Notes: generated from the sequence alone by a model not told the origin. 24,416 nt of DNA from an uncultured Pseudorhodobacter sp. (GCA_945957495.1 CAMFLG010000005.1:1-24416); one strand, 5' to 3'; shown: positions 13,694 through 22,660, counted from the first letter of the stretch. Translations and numbers: made by a program.

Positions 13694-15304
13694 TCAGGCC
13701 TGAACGGCGGGGATGCCCTGCACCGGCAGGAAGGCGTAGCCGTTCGGCCCCAGCGTCAGCTGATCCGCTGACTGTTCCGCCGCCTGTGCAGGGCCAACCG
13801 GTGCGGCCACGCCCGAAACCGTCAGGGTGATCGCCTGCGGTGACAGGTTGAACAGACACAGCACCGCATCGCCGCGCACAAAGCCCAGCACGGGTTCGGG
13901 CAGCTCAAGAAAACGGGTATCGCCAACCGTCAGCGCCGGGTTTGCCTTACGGAAGGCCAGCATCGCGCGATAGCTTTCCAGAACCGATCCATCGACGCCC
14001 GCCTGCTCTTCCACATTGCGCGCAAGTTGCGGCGCCTTCACCGGCAGCCACGGCTTTACATTGCCGCCGGTAAAGCCGCCATTGGCCGAGCTATCCCAGA
14101 CCATCGGCGTGCGGGTGTTGTCGCGGCCAATCGGTTCGGGCCAGAAATTGATCCCCTGCGGGTCGGTCAGTTCCTCGAACGCCAGTTCGGTGTCGGTCTG
14201 GCCCAGTTCCTCGCCCTGCCAGAGACAGATCGAGCCCTGGAACGACAGCAACAGGGCGCCTGCCTGCCGTGCCAGCGCGTCTTGCGAAACGCCATGTTTG
14301 GCCCAGCGGCTGGCATGGCGCACCACGTCGTGGTTGGAAAACGCCCACATTGGCCAGCCATCCGGCGCGCCGGTGAAGAAATCGCCGATCCGGCTCCGGA
14401 AGAAGGCGGCGGAATAGTCGTAGCCCATCATCTCGAAGCTGTAGCACTGATTGAGCCGCCCCGGCGCCGTGTATTCGCCCATCATGCGGATGGCATGGTG
14501 CATTTCGCCCATCTCGCCCACCGTGGATTTGTCGGGGTAGTCATCCATCACCCGGCGGATGCGTTCCATCCACAGCAGGTTCTCGGGCTGGTTCTTGGAA
14601 AAGATGTGATACTGCATGCCGTAGGGGTTGCCCTCTGGCTCTGGCTTCACCCGGTAATCGGCGGGGTCGTTGCGCAACAGCGCGTCCTTGTAAAAGAAGT
14701 TCACGGTGTCAAACCGGAAACCGTCCACGCCGCGATCCAGCCAGAAGCGCAGAACTTTCTCCATGTAATCCAGCACTTCCGGGTTGCGGAAGTTGAACTC
14801 TGGCTGTTCGGCCAGGAAGGAGTGCATGTAATACTGCTTGCGGCGCGCATCCCATGTCCAGGCCGATCCGCCAAAGACCGACAGCCAGTTGTTCGGCGGC
14901 GTGCCGTCGTGGTTGGGGTCTTGCCAGATATACCAGTCGGCCTTTGGATTGCTGCGGCTGGTCCGGCTTTCCGCAAAGAACGGGTGTTTGTCGGAAGAAT
15001 GGTTCAGCACCTGATCAATGATCACCTTCAGGCCCAGTTCATGCGCCCGCGCCACCAGCGCGTCGAAATCCTCCAGCGTCCCGAACACCGGATCGACGTT
15101 CATATAGTCCGAAACATCATAGCCCATGTCCCGCATCGGCGAGGTGAAGAAGGGTGACAGCCACACCGCATCGCAGCCCAGATCGGCGATATGCGACAGG
15201 CGGCGGGTAATGCCCTTCAGATCGCCGATGCCATCACCGTTGTCGTCCTGAAACGACCGCGGATACACCTGATAGGTCACAGACCCGCGCCACCACTCTG
15301 CCAT
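13694..15304 (-). CDS. GH13 alpha-glucosidase (oligo-1,6-glucosidase/AglA-like)
   Basis: A 536-residue cytoplasmic glucosidase that would cleave alpha-glucosides such as maltose, isomaltose, trehalulose or sucrose. All GH13 regions are visible: DVSDY (63-67), region I DQVLNH (97-102), region II GFRFDTVNF with nucleophile Asp199, the acid/base Glu264 in TVGEMGE, and FSNHD with transition-state stabiliser Asp326. The QVYPRSF start and SDKHPFF resemble the AglA type of alphaproteobacteria. The ATG at 15304 is chosen over an upstream TTG because a GGAG SD lies 7 bases before it. It converges on the GH42 gene and diverges from an MFS transporter. No alpha-glucoside ABC transporter is present in the window. 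Confidence 0.94.
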   Translation of the reverse strand: MAEWWRGSVTYQVYPRSFQDDNGDGIGDLKGITRRLSHIADLGCDAVWLSPFFTSPMRDMGYDVSDYMNVDPVFGTLEDFDALVARAHELGLKVIIDQVLNHSSDKHPFFAESRTSRSNPKADWYIWQDPNHDGTPPNNWLSVFGGSAWTWDARRKQYYMHSFLAEQPEFNFRNPEVLDYMEKVLRFWLDRGVDGFRFDTVNFFYKDALLRNDPADYRVKPEPEGNPYGMQYHIFSKNQPENLLWMERIRRVMDDYPDKSTVGEMGEMHHAIRMMGEYTAPGRLNQCYSFEMMGYDYSAAFFRSRIGDFFTGAPDGWPMWAFSNHDVVRHASRWAKHGVSQDALARQAGALLLSFQGSICLWQGEELGQTDTELAFEELTDPQGINFWPEPIGRDNTRTPMVWDSSANGGFTGGNVKPWLPVKAPQLARNVEEQAGVDGSVLESYRAMLAFRKANPALTVGDTRFLELPEPVLGFVRGDAVLCLFNLSPQAITLTVSGVAAPVGPAQAAEQSADQLTLGPNGYAFLPVQGIPAVQA

Positions 15305-15461
15305 TGCTGCACTCCAAAACCGCAAGATTTCCTCAATCTAAATCGCTTTGAACGGCTTGGACAGCCCTGATGCGCTTTGTATGGCGCACAATTCTGCCGT
15401 TGACCCTAACCGCCGAAACGATAACCAATCACTGGATCGCGTCGGGCGTTCTGGAGGCATC
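15305..15461. promoter_or_regulatory. divergent spacer between alpha-glucosidase and MFS transporter
   Basis: These 157 bases must hold promoters for both directions. A TTGACC lies near 15409, but no -10 box at proper spacing is convincing. GGAGG at 15453-15457 is the SD of the transporter. I see no strong operator. Confidence 0.35.
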
Positions 15462-16697
15462 ATGGCAAAACCGCAGCTTTTCACGCCAGTCTTGCTGGCC
15501 GGGTGCTTCATTCTGGTCATCAGCTTTGGTATCCGCGCCAGCTTTGGCGTATTCCAGATTCCGATTGCCGAGGAATTCGGCTGGCTGCGCGCCGATTTTT
15601 CAATGGCGATTGCCATTCAGAACCTGGCCTGGGGCATTGGCCAGCCGATTTTCGGCGCGATTGCCGAACGTTTTGGCGACCGCCGCGCCATCGTGCTGGG
15701 GGCGCTTTTGTATTCGGCGGGTCTGCTCGCCTCCAGCTTTGCCGTCACGCCGGGGCAGCACCAGATGCTGGAGATTCTGGTTGGCTTTGGCATCGCGGGC
15801 ACCGGGTTTGGCATCATTCTGGCCATCGTCGGCCGCGCCTCTAGCCCGGAAAACCGCAGCCTGTCGCTGGGCATTGCCACCGGGGTCGGATCGTTCGGGC
15901 AGATGCTGGGGCCGGTGGTGGCCGAAGTGCTGCTGCAGCACTATCCGTGGCAGGGCGTGTTCGTGATCTTTTCGGTCGCGATCCTGTCAACGCTGCTGGT
16001 GCTGCCGCTGCTGCGCGCGCCGGTCAAGGTCACGCGGCAAGAGCTGGAAGAATCGATGGGCACGGTTCTGCTGCGGAGTTTCAGGGATCCGTCCTATGTG
16101 ATGATCTTTGTAGGGTTCTTTTCCTGCGGCTATCAACTGGGCTTTATCACCGCGCATTTCCCGGCCTTCATCACCGAACGCTGCGGCCCGATTGACCCGA
16201 ACGGCATGCTGGCGGGCCTTGGAATCACCACGACCTCGGCGTTGGGGGCGGTGGCGATTTCGCTGATCGGGCTGGCCAATATCGGCGGCAGCATCATGGC
16301 GGGCTGGCTGGGCAGCCGGTTTCCCAAGAAATATCTGCTGGCAGGCGTCTATGCCGCGCGCACGGTGGTGGCGGCGCTGTTCATCATGCTGCCGATGACG
16401 CCCACCAGCGTCGTCTTGTTCTCGCTGGCGATGGGGTCGCTTTGGCTGGCCACGGTGCCGCTGACCTCGGGGCTTGTCGCCCATATCTACGGGCTGCGCT
16501 ATATGGGCACGCTTTATGGCTTTGTGTTTCTAAGCCACCAGATCGGCAGCTTCCTGGGCGTCTGGCTGGGCGGCAAGATGTATGACATTTCGGGCAACTA
16601 TAACACTGTCTGGTGGGTGGGCGTCGGCGTTGGTGCGTTTTCGGCGCTGATCCATCTGCCGATCCGCGAAAAACCGTTGCTGCCCCAAGCGATCTAG
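15462..16697 (+). CDS. MFS transporter (monocarboxylate/oxalate-formate antiporter-like)
   Basis: A 411-residue inner-membrane carrier with about 12 hydrophobic segments. It has the MFS cytoplasmic loop motif around GAIAERFGDRRA between helices 2 and 3, and a charged central loop (about 185-215). The GIRASFGVFQ N-terminus resembles carriers for organic anions in alphaproteobacteria. The ATG at 15462 has GGAGG 5-9 bases upstream; earlier in-frame starts lie in the promoter region and encode a non-membrane-like stretch. A second MFS gene begins 15 bases after the stop, so the two are probably co-transcribed. The substrate cannot be deduced. Confidence 0.88.
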   Translation: MAKPQLFTPVLLAGCFILVISFGIRASFGVFQIPIAEEFGWLRADFSMAIAIQNLAWGIGQPIFGAIAERFGDRRAIVLGALLYSAGLLASSFAVTPGQHQMLEILVGFGIAGTGFGIILAIVGRASSPENRSLSLGIATGVGSFGQMLGPVVAEVLLQHYPWQGVFVIFSVAILSTLLVLPLLRAPVKVTRQELEESMGTVLLRSFRDPSYVMIFVGFFSCGYQLGFITAHFPAFITERCGPIDPNGMLAGLGITTTSALGAVAISLIGLANIGGSIMAGWLGSRFPKKYLLAGVYAARTVVAALFIMLPMTPTSVVLFSLAMGSLWLATVPLTSGLVAHIYGLRYMGTLYGFVFLSHQIGSFLGVWLGGKMYDISGNYNTVWWVGVGVGAFSALIHLPIREKPLLPQAI

Positions 16698-16712
16698 GAT
16701 CAGGACACCGCG

Positions 16713-17882
16713 ATGCGCGCCGGAATTGTAAGCCTAGTGCTGGCCTATATCCTGAGCCAGTTTTTCCGCGCCTTTCTGGCGGTGATGACGCCCTATCTGG
16801 CGGCGGATCTGGCCACCACGCCGCAGGTTCTGGCCTCTGCCTCGGGTTATTGGTTTCTGGCGTTCGCGCTGATGCAGATTCCGGTGGGCGCGGCACTGGA
16901 CCGGATCGGCCCGCGCCTGACCGCGTCGGCGCTGCTGATCTGTGCGGCGCTGGGGGCGGCGATCTTTGCACGCGCCAGCGGGCATGGTGAGATCAAGTTT
17001 GCGATGATCCTGATCGGCATCGGCTGTTCGCCGGTGCTGATGGCGTCTTACTATATCTTCGCCCGCAGCTTTTCGCCCGCCGTGTTTGGCACGCTGGCGG
17101 GGATGGTGATTGGCATCGGATCGCTGGGCAATCTGGCGGCCTCGGTTCCGCTAAGCATGGCGGTCGAGGCGCTGGGCTGGCGCGGCACGATGTGGGGGCT
17201 GGCGGCAGTGACGCTGGCGACAGCCCTGGCGATCTGGGGTCTGGTGCGCGATCCGGCGCGGGTGGTGCATACGGCCAAGGGCTCGCTCTTCGACCTGCTG
17301 CGCCTGCCGCAACTGTGGCCGATCTTGTTGATGATGGCGGCCTGCTATGCCCCTGCCGCCGGGTTGCGCGGGCTGTGGGCGGGGCCATACCTTGCCGATG
17401 TGTTTGGCGCGGACGCGGCAGAGATCGGGCGTGCGACCTTTGTGATGGGGTTGGCGATGGTGGCGGGCAACTTTGCCTATGGCCCGCTGGACCGCATCCT
17501 TGGCACCCGCAAATGGCTGGTGGTGGGTGGCAACACCCTGATGCTGCTGTGCTTTGTGGTGCTGTGGCAGCGACCCGCACAGTCAGAAGTGCTGGCGATT
17601 GCCATGATGGCGGGCATCGGGTTCTTCGGCGCGTCCTTCCCGATGGTGATGGCGCATGGCCGCGCCTTTCTGCCGCCGCATCTGGTTGGCCGTGGCGTGA
17701 CGCTGATCAACCTGTTCGGAATTGGCGCGGCCGGATTGATGCAGATCGCAACCGGCAGCCTGCATGCCAGCGTGATCGCCACCCCGTCCGAGGCACCCTT
17801 TGCCGCCTTGTTCCTGTTCTATGCCGGGCTGATCGCGCTGGGTTTGCTGATCTATCTGACATCGAAAGATCGCACCGATTAG
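16713..17882 (+). CDS. MFS transporter
   Basis: A 389-residue integral membrane protein with about 12 hydrophobic segments and the helix 2-3 motif PVGAALDRIGPR. It has little likeness to the preceding MFS carrier beyond the fold, so this is not an obvious tandem duplication. The C-terminus is short (SKDRTD). Only a weak SD (AGGA) precedes the ATG. Its TAG stop shares the bases TTAG with the TAA stop of the convergent acetyltransferase, leaving no room for an intergenic terminator. The substrate is unknown. Confidence 0.88.
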   Translation: MRAGIVSLVLAYILSQFFRAFLAVMTPYLAADLATTPQVLASASGYWFLAFALMQIPVGAALDRIGPRLTASALLICAALGAAIFARASGHGEIKFAMILIGIGCSPVLMASYYIFARSFSPAVFGTLAGMVIGIGSLGNLAASVPLSMAVEALGWRGTMWGLAAVTLATALAIWGLVRDPARVVHTAKGSLFDLLRLPQLWPILLMMAACYAPAAGLRGLWAGPYLADVFGADAAEIGRATFVMGLAMVAGNFAYGPLDRILGTRKWLVVGGNTLMLLCFVVLWQRPAQSEVLAIAMMAGIGFFGASFPMVMAHGRAFLPPHLVGRGVTLINLFGIGAAGLMQIATGSLHASVIATPSEAPFAALFLFYAGLIALGLLIYLTSKDRTD

Positions 17883-18340
17883 CCGACGGCCTTGCGAAAG
17901 GTGATCGAGGTGGGTCGATCAAACCCGGCATGCGCCGTGCGACCGACTTCGTGAAACCCCATCCGGGCAAAGGCCGCGTGGTTTTCCAGCAATTCCACCC
18001 GCGTTTCCAGTTCCAACCAACCAAGCGCCAGTTCCCGTGCGCGACCCTCTGCCACGGTGATAAGCGCCCGCGCCAGACCCTTGCCACGCTGATCCGCCGC
18101 CACCGCCAGCTTGCCGATATAAAGCGACTCCGGCTGATAGGTCAGGAACACGCAAGCGACGGGCGGGGTGCCGATCACCCAGACCTCGCCGGATTCGGCC
18201 TTGGCGGCGATGTCGGCCTCTGTCAGCCGGTGCATCGACGAGGGCGGGTTGATCCGCGGCTCCATATAGGCGAATTCGGCGCGGATCAGGTGCAAAAGCG
18301 CCGTCCAGTCAAACGGCGCGCGGGCGCGATAGGGGGTCAT
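17879..18340 (-). CDS. GNAT-family N-acetyltransferase
   Basis: A 153-residue acetyltransferase. Motif A reads LAVAADQRGKGLARALI, with the acetyl-CoA phosphate-binding Q84-R-G-K-G88, followed by an LELETRVELLENHAAFARMGF segment typical of GNAT motif B. The substrate is unknown. The ATG at 18340 overlaps the stop of the upstream GFA-family gene (ATGA), so translation is coupled; a longer in-frame extension lies wholly within the neighbouring gene and is rejected. Confidence 0.9.
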   Translation of the reverse strand: MTPYRARAPFDWTALLHLIRAEFAYMEPRINPPSSMHRLTEADIAAKAESGEVWVIGTPPVACVFLTYQPESLYIGKLAVAADQRGKGLARALITVAEGRARELALGWLELETRVELLENHAAFARMGFHEVGRTAHAGFDRPTSITFRKAVG

Positions 18341-18723
18341 TTGCGCGGCAACCCGTCTGACAGATGCAGCCAGGGCAGCATCTCGGCGCTGTTGACATGG
18401 CCGGTGGGGGCATAGATCGCCGGATCGTCCAGCAAGGCGGCATAGAAGTGGATTTCGCCGGGAAAACGGTTTGACCGATAGGCCATCTGCGCGCCGCAAG
18501 TGGCGCAGAAATCCCGCCAGACCCCGGGGGACGAGGCATAGGTTGCAGGCGCTGCCCCCGTCCATTCCCATTGCCCATCCGCCACCCCGAAGAACGAGGT
18601 GAAGGCCGAAGACGTGGCGCGACGGCAGCTTTCACAATGGCAATGCACCTGCCAAAGCGGGGTCGCCGTGCAGCGAAACCGCGTGGCACCGCACAGGCAA
18701 TGGCCGGAATAGGGCGGGGTCAT
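18337..18723 (-). CDS. GFA/CENP-V family zinc protein
   Basis: A 128-residue protein with the metal-binding cysteines of the GFA (glutathione-dependent formaldehyde-activating enzyme-like) fold: Cys9/Cys11 (HCLCG), Cys28/Cys30/Cys33 (CHCESC) and Cys73/Cys76 (CATCG). Family members are often annotated as S-hydroxymethylglutathione synthase, but most have no proven function, so none is assigned here. AAGGAG lies 6 bases before the ATG at 18723, which decides the start over an ATG 16 codons upstream. It forms a two-gene operon with the acetyltransferase. Confidence 0.9.
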   Translation of the reverse strand: MTPPYSGHCLCGATRFRCTATPLWQVHCHCESCRRATSSAFTSFFGVADGQWEWTGAAPATYASSPGVWRDFCATCGAQMAYRSNRFPGEIHFYAALLDDPAIYAPTGHVNSAEMLPWLHLSDGLPRK

Positions 18724-18783
18724 GGCAAGCTCCTTCGCGACCAGCCTGCCGTGCCCAGAAAGCCCGGTCAAGCCGGGGCAGAT

Positions 18784-18854
18784 TTGGGTAGGGTGCGTGA
18801 AGGCCCGATTTTCGCCTTGGCGAAAATCGGGTCACACGCACCAATCGCACCCAA
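18784..18854. repeat. long interrupted hairpin between the GFA gene and smc
   Basis: The inner arms CCCGATTTTCGCC (18804-18816) and GGCGAAAATCGGG (18819-18831) pair perfectly over a TT loop. Outside them GGTGCGTG (18792-18799) pairs with CACGCACC (18835-18842), and TTGGGT (18784-18789) with ACCCAA (18849-18854). The whole could fold into one stem of about 27 base pairs with small internal loops. There is no T-tract. It is probably a REP-like element or a structure protecting transcript ends; its role is unknown. Confidence 0.65.
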
Positions 18855-18910
18855 AACCCCAATATCTTGGGGATAAGCCCGCATCCATTGCCATATCCAG
18901 CCCCCTCGCG

Positions 18911-18955
18911 TTGACAGAACGCCACGCCCGCCCGACACTGCCTGCCCGATAGAAT
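18911..18955 (+). promoter_or_regulatory. candidate smc promoter elements
   Basis: TTGACA (18911-18916) is a perfect -35, but the hexamer at 17-base spacing (GACACT, 18934-18939) is weak. A good -10-like TAGAAT lies at 18950-18955 without a partner -35 and only 15 bases before the start codon. Which is used cannot be decided from sequence. Confidence 0.35.
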
Positions 18956-18970
18956 CGTAAGGATCTGCCT

Positions 18971-21900
18971 GTGCGCTTTACCAAGCTGCGGCTGAACGGC
19001 TTCAAAAGCTTTGTGGACCCCACCGATCTGGTGATCCACGACGGGCTGACCGGTGTGGTCGGCCCGAACGGCTGCGGCAAGTCCAACCTGCTGGAAGCCC
19101 TGCGCTGGGTGATGGGGGAAAACCGCCCCTCTGCCATGCGCGGCGGCGGGATGGAGGATGTGATTTTCAACGGCGCCGCCAGCCGGGGCGCGCGGCACTT
19201 TGCCGAAGTGGCGCTGGTGATGGACAATTCCGAACGGCTGGCGCCTTCGGGGTTCAACGATGCCGATATCATCGAAATCACCCGCCGCATCACCCGCGAT
19301 GCCGGGTCTGCCTACAAGCTGAACACCAAAGAGGTGCGCGCGCGTGATGTGCAGATGCTGTTCGCCGATGCCTCGACCGGATCGCATTCGCCCGCGCTGG
19401 TGCGGCAGGGGCAAATTTCGGAACTGATCAACGCCAAGCCCAAGGCCCGGCGGCGGATTCTGGAAGAGGCGGCGGGGATTTCCGGCCTTTACGCGCGGCG
19501 GCACGAGGCAGAGTTGAAACTGTCGGGTGCCGAACAGAACCTGCTGCGCGTCGATGATGTGATTGAAAATCTGGCGCAGCAGCTGTCCACCCTGAACCGT
19601 CAGGCCAAACAGGCCGCCCGCTACCGTGAGATTGGCGAGGAATTGCGCCGGGCCGAGGGGCAGCTTTTGTACCGCCGCTGGCGCGAGGCAGAGATTGCCC
19701 GGGCCGAGGCCGAAGGCCATCTGCGCCAGCGCGTGACCGAGGCCGCCCAGGCCGAGGCGGCAGCGCGCCTTGCCGGCAAACAGCGCGAAGCGGCCGAGGA
19801 CGCCCTGCCGCCCCTGCGCGAGCAAGAGGCGATTGCGGCGGCGATCCTGCAACGGCTGATGGTGCAGCGCGATCAGTTGGGCGATCAAGAGGCGCGTGCG
19901 CGCGTGTTGATCGAAACCCTGCGCAACCGCATCGTGGAACTTGACCGCGATGCAGAGCGTGAATCCGGCCTGAACCGCGATGCAGGCGAGGTCATCGCCC
20001 GGCTGGAATGGGAGGTCGATCAGCTGTTGCGCAGCCACGAGGGCCATGACGATCGCATGGCCGAATCCGGCGAGGTGGCGCGCGAGGCCTCTGCCGCGCT
20101 GACCGAACGCGAAAGCCTGTTGTCCGAAGCCACCGAAGATGCCGCCCGTCTGGCCGCGCGCCACCAATCGGTGCAACGGATGCTGGCCGACAGCCGCGCC
20201 GGTCTGGCCAAGGCCGAGGCAGAGGCCGCCCGCGCCGCCGAAACCGCCCTTGCCGCCGAATCCGCCGTGGAAACCGCGACCGAGGCGTTCGCCGCCGCCG
20301 AAGAGGCGCAAGAGGCTGCCGCAGCCCTTGCCGAACAGGCCGAAGACGCCCTGCTTGCCACCGAAGCGGCGCGTGGCGAGGTGCAGGGCCGCGAGGCCGA
20401 CGCCCGCGCCGCCCGGTCTGCCGCCGAAGGCGAGGCGGCGGCGCTGCGGGCGGAAGTGGCGGCTTTGGCGAAACTGGTGCAGCGCGAGGCGCAGGCCGGG
20501 CATCAGGTGCTGGACCTGTTGCAGGTTGAACCGGGGCTGGAAAAGGCGATCGGTGCCGCGCTTGCCGATGATCTGCGCGCGCCTGCCGTCGGGGCCGATA
20601 AACGCTCTGGTTGGGTGGAACTGCCCGATTATGACGCCGCCCTGCCTTTGCCCGCCGGGGCCACCCCGCTTGCCCAGCATGTGCAATCGCCTGCCGTGAT
20701 GGCGCGCCGGATGCGCCAGATCGGCCTTGTGGACCGCACGCAGGGGGCTGCGCTGCAAGCCAGCCTGCAACCGGGGCAGCGGCTGGTGTCGCGCGAAGGC
20801 GATCTTTGGCGTTGGGACGGGTTTCGCGCCGGGGCCGAGGATGCCCCCTCTGCCGCCGCCCTGCGCCTGCAACAGCTGAACCGCCTGACCGCGCTGAAAC
20901 GCGATCTGGAGGATGTTGCGGCGCGCGCCGAAGGGGCCGCGCAGGCGCATGCCCTGCTGCAAAACCGGCTTGCCGATCTGGCCCGCGCCGATCAGATGGC
21001 CCGCGATGCCCGGCGCGCCGCAGATGCGCGTGTGGCCGAGGCCGGGCGGATGGCCGCCCGGGCCGAGGCCGATAAATCCATCGCCGGTGGCAAGCTGGAG
21101 GCCGCGCGCCTGTCGGTCGCCCGCTATCTTGAGGACTCTGCCGAGGCGCAGGAACGGCTGGAAACCGCCATGGCCGCCGTCGAGGATCTGCCCGATCTGG
21201 AGGCCGCCCGCGCAGCGGTAGAGGCGGCAAAGATGGCGGTTGAGGCGGCACGCATCACCATGCTGTCGCGCCGGTCCGCCCATGACGAATTGCGCCGCGA
21301 AGGCGAGGCGCGGGTGCGCCGCAGGCAAGAGGCGGTCAAGGAACTGTCGGGCTGGCGCCACCGTCTGGAAACCGCTGGCAAGCGCATCGCCGAACTGGCC
21401 GAACGCCGCGCGGAAACCCAGGAAGAACTGGCCGAGGCGAGTGCCGCCCCGGAAGAAATCGCCATCAAGCGCGATGAGCTGGGTGAGGCCATCACCAATG
21501 CCGAAGCGCGCCGCGCCACTGCCGCCGATGCGCTTTCTGCCGCCGAAGCCACCCTGCGTACCGCCCGCGACACCGAACGCGAGGGCGAACGGCTGGCCGG
21601 TGAGGCGCGCGAGGCCCGCGCCCGCGCCGAGGCCCGCGCCGAGGCTGCCCGCGAAACCGTGGCCTATGCCGCCGAACGCATCGCCGAAGAGGCGGGCGCG
21701 TCGCCCGACCAGTTGCTTGCCACGCTGAAGGTCGATCCCGACCGGATGCCTGATGCCGAGACGCTGGATACCGATGTTCAGCGCCTGAAACGCCAGCGCG
21801 AGGCGCTGGGCGCCGTGAACCTGCGCGCCGAAGAGGATGCCAAGGCGGTGGGCGGCGAATACGACACGCTTGTACAGGAAAAGCTGGATCTGGAGGAGGC

Positions 21901-22426
21901 GATCAAGAAACTGCGCGCCGGAATCGCGGGTCTGAACCGCGAAGGGCGCGAACGGCTGTTGACGGCCTTCGAACAGGTCAACGCCAATTTCGGCACGCTG
22001 TTCACCCACCTGTTCAACGGTGGCGAGGCGCGGCTGGTCTTGGTGGAATCCGATGACCCGCTAGAGGCGGGGCTGGAGATCATGTGCCAACCGCCCGGCA
22101 AGAAGCTCGCCACGCTGAGCCTGTTGTCGGGGGGTGAACAGACCCTGACGGCGCTGGCGCTGATCTTTGGCGTGTTCCTTGCCAACCCCGCGCCAATCTG
22201 TGTGCTGGACGAGGTGGACGCCCCCTTGGATGACGCCAACGTCACCCGCTTCTGCGATCTGCTGGACGAAATGACTCGCCGCACCGACACGCGGTTCCTG
22301 ATCATCACCCACCACGCCGTGACGATGGCGCGGATGGACAGGCTGTTTGGTGTGACCATGGCCGAACAGGGCGTCAGCCAGTTGGTGTCAGTTGACCTGA
22401 AACGCGCCGAGGCTTTGGTGGCCTGA
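18971..22426 (+). CDS. smc: chromosome segregation protein Smc
   Basis: Smc is the ATPase core of bacterial condensin (with ScpA and ScpB), which organises and helps segregate the chromosome. The 1151-residue length is normal for the group. Walker A GPNGCGKSN lies at 31-39. Two long Ala/Glu/Arg-rich coiled-coil arms flank a hinge at roughly 505-640. The ABC signature LSGGEQ is at 1052-1057, and Walker B VLDEVDAPLDD has Asp1080 and catalytic Glu1081. The start is GTG at 18971, with AAGGA just upstream, and it matches the conserved MRFTKLRLNGFKSF beginning. The arm-coding DNA is so biased that the opposite strand is open for over 1100 codons; that frame is an artefact. Confidence 0.97.
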   Translation: MRFTKLRLNGFKSFVDPTDLVIHDGLTGVVGPNGCGKSNLLEALRWVMGENRPSAMRGGGMEDVIFNGAASRGARHFAEVALVMDNSERLAPSGFNDADIIEITRRITRDAGSAYKLNTKEVRARDVQMLFADASTGSHSPALVRQGQISELINAKPKARRRILEEAAGISGLYARRHEAELKLSGAEQNLLRVDDVIENLAQQLSTLNRQAKQAARYREIGEELRRAEGQLLYRRWREAEIARAEAEGHLRQRVTEAAQAEAAARLAGKQREAAEDALPPLREQEAIAAAILQRLMVQRDQLGDQEARARVLIETLRNRIVELDRDAERESGLNRDAGEVIARLEWEVDQLLRSHEGHDDRMAESGEVAREASAALTERESLLSEATEDAARLAARHQSVQRMLADSRAGLAKAEAEAARAAETALAAESAVETATEAFAAAEEAQEAAAALAEQAEDALLATEAARGEVQGREADARAARSAAEGEAAALRAEVAALAKLVQREAQAGHQVLDLLQVEPGLEKAIGAALADDLRAPAVGADKRSGWVELPDYDAALPLPAGATPLAQHVQSPAVMARRMRQIGLVDRTQGAALQASLQPGQRLVSREGDLWRWDGFRAGAEDAPSAAALRLQQLNRLTALKRDLEDVAARAEGAAQAHALLQNRLADLARADQMARDARRAADARVAEAGRMAARAEADKSIAGGKLEAARLSVARYLEDSAEAQERLETAMAAVEDLPDLEAARAAVEAAKMAVEAARITMLSRRSAHDELRREGEARVRRRQEAVKELSGWRHRLETAGKRIAELAERRAETQEELAEASAAPEEIAIKRDELGEAITNAEARRATAADALSAAEATLRTARDTEREGERLAGEAREARARAEARAEAARETVAYAAERIAEEAGASPDQLLATLKVDPDRMPDAETLDTDVQRLKRQREALGAVNLRAEEDAKAVGGEYDTLVQEKLDLEEAIKKLRAGIAGLNREGRERLLTAFEQVNANFGTLFTHLFNGGEARLVLVESDDPLEAGLEIMCQPPGKKLATLSLLSGGEQTLTALALIFGVFLANPAPICVLDEVDAPLDDANVTRFCDLLDEMTRRTDTRFLIITHHAVTMARMDRLFGVTMAEQGVSQLVSVDLKRAEALVA

Positions 22427-22454
22427 GCATTGGCGTCGCGGTCCATAGGTTTTC

Positions 22455-22476
22455 GTTAACCAAAGGCCATTAAACC
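22455..22476. repeat. GTTAAC-containing repeat, copy 1
   Basis: GTTAACCAAAGGCCATTAAACC matches copy 2 at 22745-22766 in 18 of 22 positions, same orientation. It begins with the palindrome GTTAAC and lies 29 bases after the smc stop. Confidence 0.4.
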
Positions 22477-22518
22477 TGCCCTTGCTGCGACCCTTCGCAG
22501 TGGCAGGAGGTGAGGAAA

Positions 22519-22608
22519 CTGAACGAACCAAGCTATCGAACATGGATGGTGTTGATTGCAGCGGCGACGCTGCTGGTTGCCATCATTCGCCTTTGGATCG
22601 GGGCATAA
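22519..22608 (+). CDS. probable single-helix membrane microprotein with non-ATG start
   Basis: A 29-residue frame beginning with CTG at 22519 would encode a polar N-terminus (NEPSYRTW) followed by one hydrophobic helix (MVLIAAATLLVAIIRLWIGA) and stop at TAA 22606-22608. AGGAGG at 22505-22510 is 8 bases before the CTG. The alternative GTG at 22510 is in the same frame but overlaps that SD, and an in-frame ATG at 22546 would leave only the helix. A terminator follows 14 bases after the stop. The strong SD, helix-like composition and terminator together suggest a real microprotein. I do not recognise it. CTG starts are rare, so the exact start is open. Confidence 0.5.
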   Translation: MNEPSYRTWMVLIAAATLLVAIIRLWIGA

Positions 22609-22622
22609 CCCGAAAAGAAGGA

Positions 22623-22660
22623 GGCCCGGCGGAGGTGCAACTCTGCCGGGCCGTTTCTTT
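22623..22660 (+). terminator. Rho-independent terminator after the microprotein
   Basis: GGCCCGGC (22623-22630) pairs with GCCGGGCC (22645-22652), and GTTTCTTT follows. The loop of 14 bases is long, but the 8-bp GC stem and T-rich tail fit an intrinsic terminator. Confidence 0.65.

Noticed and set aside
13544..13771. Small ORF running from the MITE-like element into the GH13 gene
   Set aside because: It has no SD, its translation has no recognisable features, and it overlaps palindromes and the antisense of GH13.
18341..18571. N-terminal extension of the GNAT acetyltransferase
   Set aside because: The extra residues are the out-of-frame reading of the GFA gene. The ATG at 18340 overlaps the GFA stop and fits the family length.
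18632..22009. Open frame of 1125 codons on the minus strand opposite smc
   Set aside because: It is the shadow of the GC-biased coiled-coil coding of smc. Its translation is Gly/Leu/Arg/His-rich low complexity, has no domain, and runs on into the GFA gene.
22455..22476. CtrA binding site (TTAA-N7-TTAA)
   Set aside because: Two TTAA half-sites are present, but they are 10 bases apart rather than 7.
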